From the NCBI GenBank assembly GCA_021157665.1, contig JAGGWE010000223.1, positions 1 through 8,486 on the forward strand: 8,486 bases of DNA, written 5' to 3'. This stretch comes from Sulfurimonas sp. Lineage in GTDB: Bacteria; Campylobacterota; Campylobacteria; Campylobacterales; Sulfurimonadaceae. Shown piece by piece: positions 1 through 6,307 of this stretch. The first letter of the stretch is position 1. Every line of letters begins with the position of its first letter. The notes beneath the pieces are model-generated. The model was not told where the DNA came from and ran no database searches. It saw only the letters and a program-made list of their open reading frames with translations. The position numbers were made by a program, and so were the translations under genes.

Positions 1-467
1 TTTATACATCTTTAGAGCGTGGTGTGATTGATGCTACTGAGTGGGTTGGCCCTGCTCTTGATATTAAGATGGGTTTTTATAAAGTTGCACCTTATTATTA
101 CTCTGGTTGGCATGAGCCTGGTTCTATTTTAGAACTTACATTTAACAAAAAATCTTGGGAGAAACTACCATTTGAGCATCAGTCTATGCTTGAAGTAGCT
201 TCAAGTGAGATGAACTCAAACATGACTTATGAATTTCACGCTGAGAATATTAAAGCACTTCAAAAACTAAAAGAACTTGATGTAAATATAAAGCAATTTC
301 CAAAAGATGTTATGGATGCTGGTAAAATCGCTTTAGCTAATGTTATTGATGAACTTAGTGCTAAAAACAAAGATTTCGAGAAAGTTTATGCCTCGATAGA
401 AAAACATCTTAAGCTATCAAAAGAGTGGAGTGATACAAGTCTGCGTTATTTTTTAAATGAACGCTAG
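1..467 (+). CDS. TRAP transporter solute-binding protein, DctP/TakP type (3' part)
   Basis: The gene is cut by the left window edge. The frame is already open at base 3 (Y-T-S-L-E-R-G-V-I-D...), so the GTG at 24 is an internal valine codon, not a start. About 154 C-terminal residues remain, ending at TAG 465-467; a complete family member has roughly 330-370. The motifs ERGVID-ATEWVGP (EWVGP at 39-53) and YYYSGWHEPG (GWHEPG at 105-122) are hallmarks of the TakP-like branch of DctP periplasmic receptors. In that branch this region helps bind a small carboxylate, often an alpha-keto acid, with a cation. The rest is the helical C-terminal part typical of the family. The protein would deliver substrate to a DctQ/DctM membrane permease for ion-coupled uptake. 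No dctQ or dctM follows: the next gene, 51 bases on, is unrelated, so the permease genes must lie upstream or elsewhere. The substrate cannot be read from this fragment. Confidence 0.9.
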   Translation, partial: YTSLERGVIDATEWVGPALDIKMGFYKVAPYYYSGWHEPGSILELTFNKKSWEKLPFEHQSMLEVASSEMNSNMTYEFHAENIKALQKLKELDVNIKQFPKDVMDAGKIALANVIDELSAKNKDFEKVYASIEKHLKLSKEWSDTSLRYFLNER

Positions 468-518
468 ATTTTGGTATAGATTTTGCTTATAACAAACAAC
501 TAAAAAACGAGAACATAT

Positions 519-1742
519 TTGATAAAACTTTTTACAATCTTCACCTTACTTAACACTCTGCTTTTTGCTTCATTTAGTGGTAAAATCATAGACTCAAACT
601 CTTTAATGCCAATTTATGGTGCAATGATTAGTGACTCTAAAACTACTGTAAAAAGTGATGAAAATGGTACTTTTTCTTTAAAAACTGATGAAAAACAAAT
701 TCATATTAAATCATATGGATATAGAGCTTTAGCTGTTAAAGATGATATAAATACTACAGAGTTTAAACTTGAAAAAATTAATATAAAAGCCCTGTATTTA
801 ACCTTTTGGGGTGCTAGTGGAAATTCCAAAACCATGAAAAGAATCCTTAATATTATTGATAAAAAAGAGGTAAATGCTATAGTTATTGATATTAAAAATG
901 AATATGGCTCAACTCTTTACAAGACTTCATTTAAACAAGCTAACCTTTATGGTGCTCATGAAAAAAGAACAAATAGAAATATAAAAAAATTCATGAATTT
1001 AATGAAGTCAAAAAACATATATACAATTGCTAGAATTGTAACTTTCAAAGATGAACTTCAAGCTTCAAATAACCCAGATTATGCTATTAAAAAAACTAAT
1101 GGTGAAATTTGGAGAAACCATGATGAGATGGCTTGGGTTGACCCTTATGATAAAAGAAGTCATAACTATACATTATCTATTGCGGAGGAAGCTGCGAAAG
1201 TTGGTTTTGATGAGATAAATTTTGATTATATCCGTTTTCCTGCAAAAAAAGGATTACAATTTTGTCAAGAAAACACTCAAGAAAATCGAGTAAAAACTAT
1301 TGGTGAATTTTTAGATTCAGCTAGGCAACGACTTAGAAAATATGGCGTTTATATCTCTGTTGATACTTATGGAAATATTTTATGGACTAAGGATGGTGAT
1401 AATGGTATTGGTCAAACAGTTGAAAGTTTATCAAAACATGCTGATTATTTAGCACCAATGCTTTATCCATCTGGCTTTGCAAGAGGCTCATTTGCTAAGA
1501 AAAATCCATCTAGCTATCCGTTTATTGTAATATACAGAAGTATTAAACATGTTCAAGATATTATAGAACCTGCAAGAGTTAGACCTTGGTTGCAGTATTT
1601 TAAAGATTATGCACATACAAAAATGTACTATAAAAAACATGAAGTAAATGAACAAGTTAGAGCTTGTGAAAAAATTCAAACAAATGGATGGATGATGTGG
1701 TCACCATCTAGTAGATACCATCTAAACTATTTTAAAAAGTAG
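519..1742 (+). CDS. Exported putative glycoside hydrolase (DUF4015-type) with N-terminal carboxypeptidase-regulatory-like domain
   Basis: A 407-residue protein. The start is TTG at 519: an in-frame TAA at 501-503 excludes anything further upstream, a weak ribosome site (GAGA, 509-512) sits 6 bases before it, and it yields a proper signal peptide (residues 1 to about 18: M-I-K, then a hydrophobic run ending LLFAS). Residues about 19-85 look like a small beta-sandwich of the carboxypeptidase regulatory-like kind (SGKIIDSNSLMPIYGAMI, then DENGTFSLK). Residues about 90-405 match the DUF4015 putative glycoside hydrolase domain, a predicted TIM barrel. Visible motifs are ALYLTFWG, AIVIDIKNEYG, WVDPYD (D208), the strand-end motif EINFDYIRFP (D236) and ADYLAPMLYPSGF. 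D236 is a plausible catalytic acid by analogy with related barrels; this is inference. Its substrate is unknown; a cell-envelope or extracellular polysaccharide is likely. It follows the TRAP receptor gene by 51 bases and overlaps the convergent peptidase gene by 11. Confidence 0.85.
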   Translation: MIKLFTIFTLLNTLLFASFSGKIIDSNSLMPIYGAMISDSKTTVKSDENGTFSLKTDEKQIHIKSYGYRALAVKDDINTTEFKLEKINIKALYLTFWGASGNSKTMKRILNIIDKKEVNAIVIDIKNEYGSTLYKTSFKQANLYGAHEKRTNRNIKKFMNLMKSKNIYTIARIVTFKDELQASNNPDYAIKKTNGEIWRNHDEMAWVDPYDKRSHNYTLSIAEEAAKVGFDEINFDYIRFPAKKGLQFCQENTQENRVKTIGEFLDSARQRLRKYGVYISVDTYGNILWTKDGDNGIGQTVESLSKHADYLAPMLYPSGFARGSFAKKNPSSYPFIVIYRSIKHVQDIIEPARVRPWLQYFKDYAHTKMYYKKHEVNEQVRACEKIQTNGWMMWSPSSRYHLNYFKK

Positions 1743-2394
1743 AAAATCTTGTTTTTTTCAATTCTTTACGATAAAGCTTTGAGTTGGGTAGATACTCATC
1801 AACTAGAAAGTGAAAAGCTTTAGAATGATTCATATGTTTTAAGTGAGCAAGTTCATGTACAATAACATAATCGATTAATTCTTTTTTTGTTTTTATAAGT
1901 TCTGTGTTAAATGTTAAAACTCTTTTTGAACTACAACTCCCCCATCTTCCTCTCATCTTTCTAAATTTTATCTCATTATATTTTAAACCCATAAAATCAG
2001 AAAAGTATTTTACTCTTGGAACAATATAATCTTGCGAATATTCTTTGTAAAAAGCGTTATAACACTTAATAATATTTTGAGTAGTGCTTATTCTAATTTT
2101 ACCTAGTTTTTCTCTTAGTTTTGTAGCTTCTGGCATATCAATACTATAAACTTCACCAAAAAGATGAATTTCATCTTCTATGTTGATTTTTATAGGCATA
2201 TTTTGCTTAGCTTCATCTAATCTTTTTCGTATCCAAATTTCTCTATCTAAGAGTAGGTTTTGTATAAAGGTTTGAGATACTTTTGGTGTTTTTAAAACTA
2301 CCTCTGCTTCATCCGAGATAGATATATAACTATTTTTCAAACCTTTTTTTATGATATGGTTTATAGTTAAATCTTTATATAAAAAACTATTCAT
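1732..2394 (-). CDS. YgjP-like M48-family zinc metallopeptidase (DUF45)
   Basis: A 220-residue soluble protein with no signal peptide or membrane segment, the usual size for the YgjP/SprT-like DUF45 group. The zinc site is explicit: VHELAHLKHMNH gives HExxH at residues 180-184, and H190 is the likely third ligand. A second family signature, RGRWGSCSSKRVLTFNTEL, begins near residue 149 (W151-G152-S153-C154). The N-terminal third carries the family's LLLDREIWIRKRL helix. Members are called predicted metal-dependent hydrolases; the physiological substrate is not established, so I assign fold and catalysis only. It starts at ATG 2394, inside the last codons of queC (8-base overlap), and is therefore probably translationally coupled to queC. 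Its stop (1732-1734) lies within the convergent glycoside-hydrolase-like gene, leaving no room for a terminator between them. Confidence 0.9.
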   Translation of the reverse strand: MNSFLYKDLTINHIIKKGLKNSYISISDEAEVVLKTPKVSQTFIQNLLLDREIWIRKRLDEAKQNMPIKINIEDEIHLFGEVYSIDMPEATKLREKLGKIRISTTQNIIKCYNAFYKEYSQDYIVPRVKYFSDFMGLKYNEIKFRKMRGRWGSCSSKRVLTFNTELIKTKKELIDYVIVHELAHLKHMNHSKAFHFLVDEYLPNSKLYRKELKKTRFSTF

Positions 2395-3064
2395 AAGGTA
2401 TTGGGTCTGTAACTCCAGCTAATTTAAAACCATTTAGTCTAAGCCTACAACTGTCACAAACTCCACATGCCAAGCTTTCATTTTTATAGCAACTCCAAGT
2501 TAATTCTAAAGGTACTTTTAACTCTAAAGATTTTTGAACTATTTGTGATTTTTTAAGATTTACCAATGGCATGTGGATTATAATATTTGTTTCATCTTTA
2601 GTTCCAAGATTTATACTCTCTTGCATACTTTTTATATAAGACTCTCTACAATCAGGATAACCACTACTATCCTCTTCAACAACACCTATACTTATAACTT
2701 CAGCTTCCTCTTTTTCTGCAATCGCTGCTGCCATACTTAAAAATATTCCATTTCTAAAAGGAACATAAGTGATAGGAACACCATCTTCTATCCCACCAGT
2801 TGGCACTTCAATACTTTTATCAGTTAAAGCTGAAGCTCCAAGTTGTTTAAAAAAATCTAAGTCTAAAACATACTTTTCTTTTACTTTTAAATCATTACAT
2901 ATTTTATGAAAACACTCTAACTCTTTAGTTTGTGTTCTTTGATCATAGTTAAAATGCAGAGCAATAACTTCATAACCATCATTTTTCATCATATAAGCAC
3001 TAAGGGTAGAATCCATACCACCACTCATAATACAAATAGCTTTTTTTATTTTTTTTTCATTCAT
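2387..3064 (-). CDS. queC: 7-cyano-7-deazaguanine (preQ0) synthase
   Basis: QueC converts 7-carboxy-7-deazaguanine to preQ0 using ATP and ammonia in the cytoplasm, the last step before the queuosine branch of tRNA wobble modification. The 225-residue product is full length for the family. It has the N-type ATP pyrophosphatase PP-loop SGGMDST at residues 14-20, followed by HFNYDQRTQTKE, typical of QueC. The ITYVPFRNGIFLSMAAAIAE segment is also characteristic. The C-terminal zinc cluster is complete: C192, C200, C203 and C206 (CYKNESLACGVCDSC). The start is ATG 3062-3064, with no good Shine-Dalgarno sequence. It is the first gene of a two-gene minus-strand unit with the YgjP-like peptidase, reading from the divergent region shared with ybeY. 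Other queuosine genes (queD, queE, queF) are not in the window. Confidence 0.96.
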   Translation of the reverse strand: MNEKKIKKAICIMSGGMDSTLSAYMMKNDGYEVIALHFNYDQRTQTKELECFHKICNDLKVKEKYVLDLDFFKQLGASALTDKSIEVPTGGIEDGVPITYVPFRNGIFLSMAAAIAEKEEAEVISIGVVEEDSSGYPDCRESYIKSMQESINLGTKDETNIIIHMPLVNLKKSQIVQKSLELKVPLELTWSCYKNESLACGVCDSCRLRLNGFKLAGVTDPIPYE

Positions 3065-3143
3065 AAAAAAGATTTTAACATAAGTACAATTTGTTTAATA
3101 TTTTATATCTACTTGTAAGCCTCATTTTAATATAATTCCACTC
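3065..3143. promoter_or_regulatory. Divergent promoter region between queC and ybeY
   Basis: This 79-base, very AT-rich gap must contain start signals for both directions. On the + strand a perfect TATAAT lies at 3131-3136, only 7 bases before the ybeY ATG, preceded by a T-rich stretch, as in Campylobacter-type sigma-70 promoters that lack a -35 box. On the - strand there are two candidates: TATAAA (complement of 3102-3107), which would give a leader of about 30 nt for queC, and TAAAAT (complement of 3072-3077), which would give almost none. No Shine-Dalgarno sequence is visible before either ATG. I see no preQ1 riboswitch-like C-rich pseudoknot here. Confidence 0.55.
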
Positions 3144-3563
3144 ATGATTGAACTAGATAACAAAACTTCTTTAAATGTTGATGAACAACTTTTAAATACT
3201 ATAACAAACACTTTTACAAAAAAAGAGATAGAGCTTATTATTACAACAGAAGATGAGATAAAAAATATCAATAAACAATATAGAAATATTGATAAATCAA
3301 CAGATGTTTTAAGCTTTCCTTATGCAGATATGCCTATGTCACCTCTTGGGAGTATAGTTATCTCATCTTGGCATGTGGAATCAAAGGCAAAAGAGTTAGG
3401 ACATACTTCAGATGATGAACTTACACTTTTATATATTCATGGATTGCTTCATCTACTTGGATTTGACCACGAAGTTGATAATGGTGAGATGAGAGAAGAA
3501 GAGATAAGAATTATAAAAGAGTTTAATTTACCAAAAAGTTTAATAATAAGAACACAAGGATAA
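3144..3563 (+). CDS. ybeY: Endoribonuclease YbeY (16S rRNA maturation and ribosome quality control)
   Basis: YbeY is a zinc-dependent single-strand endoribonuclease acting in 16S rRNA 3'-end maturation and ribosome quality control. The 139-residue protein is full length. It carries the diagnostic HGLLHLLGFDH zinc motif (H99, H103, H109; H-x3-H-x5-H). It also has the upstream family motif, here YRNIDKSTDVLSFPY, with R47 and D54 in the conserved positions. The start ATG at 3144 gives the N-terminus MIELDNKTSL, which fits homologues, but there is no ribosome-binding sequence, and a TATAAT element ends only 7 bases upstream, so the message may be leaderless. The exchanger gene begins 6 bases after the stop, and its ribosome site lies inside the last ybeY codons, so the two form an operon. 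Confidence 0.95.
   Translation: MIELDNKTSLNVDEQLLNTITNTFTKKEIELIITTEDEIKNINKQYRNIDKSTDVLSFPYADMPMSPLGSIVISSWHVESKAKELGHTSDDELTLLYIHGLLHLLGFDHEVDNGEMREEEIRIIKEFNLPKSLIIRTQG
3556..3560 (+). promoter_or_regulatory. Ribosome-binding site of the CaCA exchanger gene
   Basis: AAGGA, 9 bases before the ATG at 3570. It is one of the clearest Shine-Dalgarno sequences in the window. It lies in the final codons of ybeY, which supports co-transcription and fixes the exchanger start. Confidence 0.7.
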
Positions 3564-3569
3564 CAATAC

Positions 3570-4496
3570 ATGGATTTTGTAATTTTTATAGCTGCAATGG
3601 GAGCTTTAATTTATGGTGCTGATTTTATAATCAAAGAATCAGAGAGAATCGCTCTTCACTTCAATATTTCACACTTTGTGATTGGTGCTACACTTGTAGC
3701 ATTTGGTACATCCCTTCCAGAGATGGCAGCTTCTGTGATGGCTGCGGGACAAGGTAAAAGTGATATGGCAGTTGCAAATGTTGTTGGTAGTGTTATTTTC
3801 AACATAACAATGGTTTTAGGTATTGTATTTATGATTTCTAAAACTATGCATCCAAAAAGAAACTTGTTTGCTCAAGATAGTGCTTGGGTTGTAATTCCAT
3901 TAGTTTTATTTTTCATAATGATTCAAGATGGTGTAATTGGAAGAGTAGATGGGATGCTTTATCTACTTCTCATGGTTTCATATTTAGTATTTTTATTTAC
4001 AGATGCTAAAGATGATTTAGTTGGAGAAGTAGATGAAGCATTAACAAAAAAATTCAACTGGGGAAAAACAATCCCTTTCTTGGTTATAGGGTTTGCTCTA
4101 ACTATTGGTGGGGCAAATTTTGTAATAGAAAGTGGAACAAATATAGCAAGAGATTTTGGTATTAGCGAGTGGATTATAGGTATCTTTCTTATCTCTTTAG
4201 GTACATCACTTCCAGAACTTGTAGTATCTTTAGTAGCTGTTAAAAAAGGTAATGCAGAGATGAGTATAGGAAACATTATTGGTTCAAATGTAGCTAACTT
4301 TTCTATGGTTTTAGGTGCTGCTTCACTTGTAAACCCGTTAACTGTTGACCTTGTAGCAACAAAATTTGATATGTTAATAATGATAGCTGCTTCTATTACA
4401 CTATTATTTATTTTAGCGAATAAGCTTTATAATAAAGCTGGTGCTATTTTTCTACTAATTATTTTAGCTCTTTTTATTCAGAACTCTTTAGTTTAA
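3570..4496 (+). CDS. Calcium/sodium antiporter, CaCA superfamily (YrbG-like)
   Basis: An inner-membrane cation exchanger of 308 residues with about ten predicted helices, the normal size for prokaryotic CaCA proteins. It shows the inverted internal duplication that defines the family. The alpha-1 repeat has GATLVAFGTSLPE (E51) and then GSVIFN (N78). The alpha-2 repeat has GIFLISLGTSLPE (E216) and then GSNVAN (N243). Glu and Asn are 27 residues apart in both repeats, the spacing of the ion-coordinating residues known from the archaeal exchanger NCX_Mj (E54/N81 and E213/D240). The two halves are joined by an acidic, charged cytoplasmic loop (about residues 144-162, TDAKDDLVGEVDEALTKK). It probably exports Ca2+ against Na+ or H+; the ion pair cannot be settled from sequence. 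It follows ybeY by 6 bases and ends at TAA 4494-4496 just before a strong hairpin. Confidence 0.92.
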   Translation: MDFVIFIAAMGALIYGADFIIKESERIALHFNISHFVIGATLVAFGTSLPEMAASVMAAGQGKSDMAVANVVGSVIFNITMVLGIVFMISKTMHPKRNLFAQDSAWVVIPLVLFFIMIQDGVIGRVDGMLYLLLMVSYLVFLFTDAKDDLVGEVDEALTKKFNWGKTIPFLVIGFALTIGGANFVIESGTNIARDFGISEWIIGIFLISLGTSLPELVVSLVAVKKGNAEMSIGNIIGSNVANFSMVLGAASLVNPLTVDLVATKFDMLIMIAASITLLFILANKLYNKAGAIFLLIILALFIQNSLV

Positions 4497-4499
4497 CAG

Positions 4500-4534
4500 A
4501 TAGATAAAGTTTATTTTTTATAAACTTTATCTAT
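4500..4534. terminator. Bidirectional terminator-like hairpin between convergent genes
   Basis: A perfect 15-bp stem, 4500-4514 (ATAGATAAAGTTTAT) against 4520-4534 (ATAAACTTTATCTAT), with a five-T loop at 4515-4519. It begins 4 bases after the exchanger stop codon and includes the stop and last codons of mrdA on the other strand. The position suits a shared terminator. The stem is AT-rich and no long U tract follows on either side, so it may work as an RNA 3'-end stabiliser rather than as a classical intrinsic terminator. Confidence 0.65.
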
Positions 4535-6307
4535 ATACTCTTCTTTAAGAAGCCAATTATATATTTTTGAAACCATTTCACCAGCTGCTGCTCCACCATG
4601 ACCACCATGCTCAACCATTACCATTACTATATATTTTGGTTTTTTATATGGTCCATAAGATGTAAACCAAGCATGTGAGCGATTATAATAAGCCAACTCA
4701 TGTTCTAGTTTTCTTTTTTTAATATCTTGCTTAATGGCTACCACCTGCGCTGTTCCTGTTTTTCCAGCTATAGTAATCTTTGAACTTAAATAGTGTGTTG
4801 CTGTTCCATGCAGATGATTACAAACTTCATACATAGCATTTTGTATTATTGGTAATTTTTCTTTCTCTTTTTGAGTAAATACATCTTTTATCTCTGTTTT
4901 ATACTCTTTATCTCCGATATATTTAGCAAAATGTGGTGTTGGTAGCTTTCCTGTAGCCATTAAAGCAGTAAATTGAGCCATTTGTAAAGGTGTTACAAGA
5001 AAATCACCTTGCCCTATAGAGGTATTTACTGTTTCTCCCAAACTCCAACTTCTATTATATTTTCTTTTTTTCCATTCTCTTGATGGAACTATACCTATAA
5101 ATTCATTTGGTAAATCTACCCCTGTTTTAGTAGCTAATCCATATCGTATCAACCCGTCACTCATTTTTTTATTACCTACTAATAAACTACCTTTATAAAA
5201 ATAATCATCGCAACTCTCTCTAATAGCTTTTGTTATATTGGTAACACCATGCCCTCTTTTTTTCCAACATCTAAAAATTCTACTACCTAAGGAAAGCTTA
5301 GCCGTACAAGTAAAAGAGCGTTTTTCATTTAGATCTGTTGTTATATATATAAGCCCAAGTCCTGTTTTAATTGTAGATCCAGGTGGATATAAGCCATTTA
5401 TAAGCTTATTTGTAAATGGATGCTCAATATTATTTGCCAGTTTATTATATGTAGCATGTGACATACCTGACACAAAAAGATTTAAATCATAAGCAGGATA
5501 ACTACTAGCAGATAAAATCGATCCATTTATATCCATAACTACCGCAGCACCAGCCTTGTGTTCAAATAATTTAGAGATATATTTTTGTAACTCAATATCT
5601 AAACCTAATATTAATTTTCTATGCTCTAACGCTTTTTTATAAGATAACTCCATAATCTCTTGATTACTTGCATTTATTTTTATTTTTCTATATCCAGCTT
5701 CACCTTCAAGAAATTTATTATATTGTTTCTCTATACCTGTTTTACCAGTGTAACCAATCAACTCTAATATTTTGTCATTTTCAATATCTCCTCTATTTGC
5801 ACGAGAAACATATCCTATTATATGAGCGCCAATACTATTATATGGATAATATCTTTTTGGTGCAGATGCAATATTTACATTTTTTCTTAAATTGAGTTCT
5901 GTATAAACAGATATAATATCTTTATATTGTATAAAATGAACAATATCTATAAAATTATGATTATAATAAGAATCTTTTTTCTTATAATTTCTTATAATTT
6001 TTTCTTTGTCTAACTGTGGTAAAAGCCTTATTAAATTATCTATCTCTTCATTAAATATATGAATATTTTTTTTAGATAATAGGTGTGGTTTTAACTGAAT
6101 TTTAAATCCAAGTTTATTTATAGCTATAGGTCTATTTTTTATATCTAGTATCTCTCCTCGAACTGGAGCAATTTTTTCTTTCTTTATTGTGTTACTTAAA
6201 GATAATCTCTCATAATAACTATTTGACTCAATAGAGAGGAAAAAAACTCTTACAATTACATATAACCAAATTGATATAAAAACGAAAAGTATAAATTTTA
6301 TTTTCAT
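4511..6307 (-). CDS. mrdA: Penicillin-binding protein 2 (elongasome transpeptidase)
   Basis: PBP2 is the D,D-transpeptidase that cross-links side-wall peptidoglycan in the MreBCD-RodA elongation complex. The 598-residue product is the expected length. Residues about 1-26 form a single membrane anchor. A non-penicillin-binding dimerisation domain follows, beginning APVRGEILDIKNRPIA (near residue 47) and including YYPYNSIGAHIIGYVS and GYTGKTGIEKQYN. The catalytic domain has all three active-site motifs: S311-T-I-K314 (in PPGSTIKTG), S365-C-D367 and K516-T-G518. The last part has VEHGGHGGAAAGE, a PBP2 signature. SCD in place of SxN is usual for the MrdA subgroup, as opposed to FtsI. Its ATG overlaps the stop of the preceding membrane-protein gene (ATGA, 6304-6307), and a weak SD-like GTGAG lies 6-7 bases upstream. 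It is the last gene of the chain; rodA does not follow. Confidence 0.95.
   Translation of the reverse strand: MKIKFILFVFISIWLYVIVRVFFLSIESNSYYERLSLSNTIKKEKIAPVRGEILDIKNRPIAINKLGFKIQLKPHLLSKKNIHIFNEEIDNLIRLLPQLDKEKIIRNYKKKDSYYNHNFIDIVHFIQYKDIISVYTELNLRKNVNIASAPKRYYPYNSIGAHIIGYVSRANRGDIENDKILELIGYTGKTGIEKQYNKFLEGEAGYRKIKINASNQEIMELSYKKALEHRKLILGLDIELQKYISKLFEHKAGAAVVMDINGSILSASSYPAYDLNLFVSGMSHATYNKLANNIEHPFTNKLINGLYPPGSTIKTGLGLIYITTDLNEKRSFTCTAKLSLGSRIFRCWKKRGHGVTNITKAIRESCDDYFYKGSLLVGNKKMSDGLIRYGLATKTGVDLPNEFIGIVPSREWKKRKYNRSWSLGETVNTSIGQGDFLVTPLQMAQFTALMATGKLPTPHFAKYIGDKEYKTEIKDVFTQKEKEKLPIIQNAMYEVCNHLHGTATHYLSSKITIAGKTGTAQVVAIKQDIKKRKLEHELAYYNRSHAWFTSYGPYKKPKYIVMVMVEHGGHGGAAAGEMVSKIYNWLLKEEYIDKVYKK
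5981..6000. repeat. Perfect 10-bp tandem duplication inside mrdA
   Basis: CTTATAATTT occurs twice without interruption. It codes for part of KIIRNYKK near residue 105 of PBP2. The unit is not a multiple of three, so a change in copy number would shift the frame. With only two copies it is probably chance in AT-rich sequence. Confidence 0.5.

Noticed and set aside
24..26. GTG as the start of the first gene
   Set aside because: The frame is open to the window edge and the upstream codons (Y-T-S-L-E-R-G) continue the conserved ERGVID motif, so this is an internal codon of a truncated gene.
468..518. Terminator or clear promoter between the TRAP receptor gene and the hydrolase gene
   Set aside because: No inverted repeat is present. 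TATAAC at 488-493 resembles a -10 box but has no supporting element, so I did not list it.
3065..3143. preQ1/preQ0 riboswitch upstream of queC
   Set aside because: The gap is too AT-rich and lacks the C-rich segments and stem needed for a preQ1 aptamer.
3959..4276. Open frame of about 105 codons on the minus strand inside the exchanger gene
   Set aside because: It is antisense to the conserved alpha-2 repeat, has no recognisable protein features and no ribosome site.
5981..6000. Phase-variable repeat in mrdA
   Set aside because: There are only two copies of a 10-bp unit in an essential gene with an intact frame; slippage would be lethal and chance is the better explanation.
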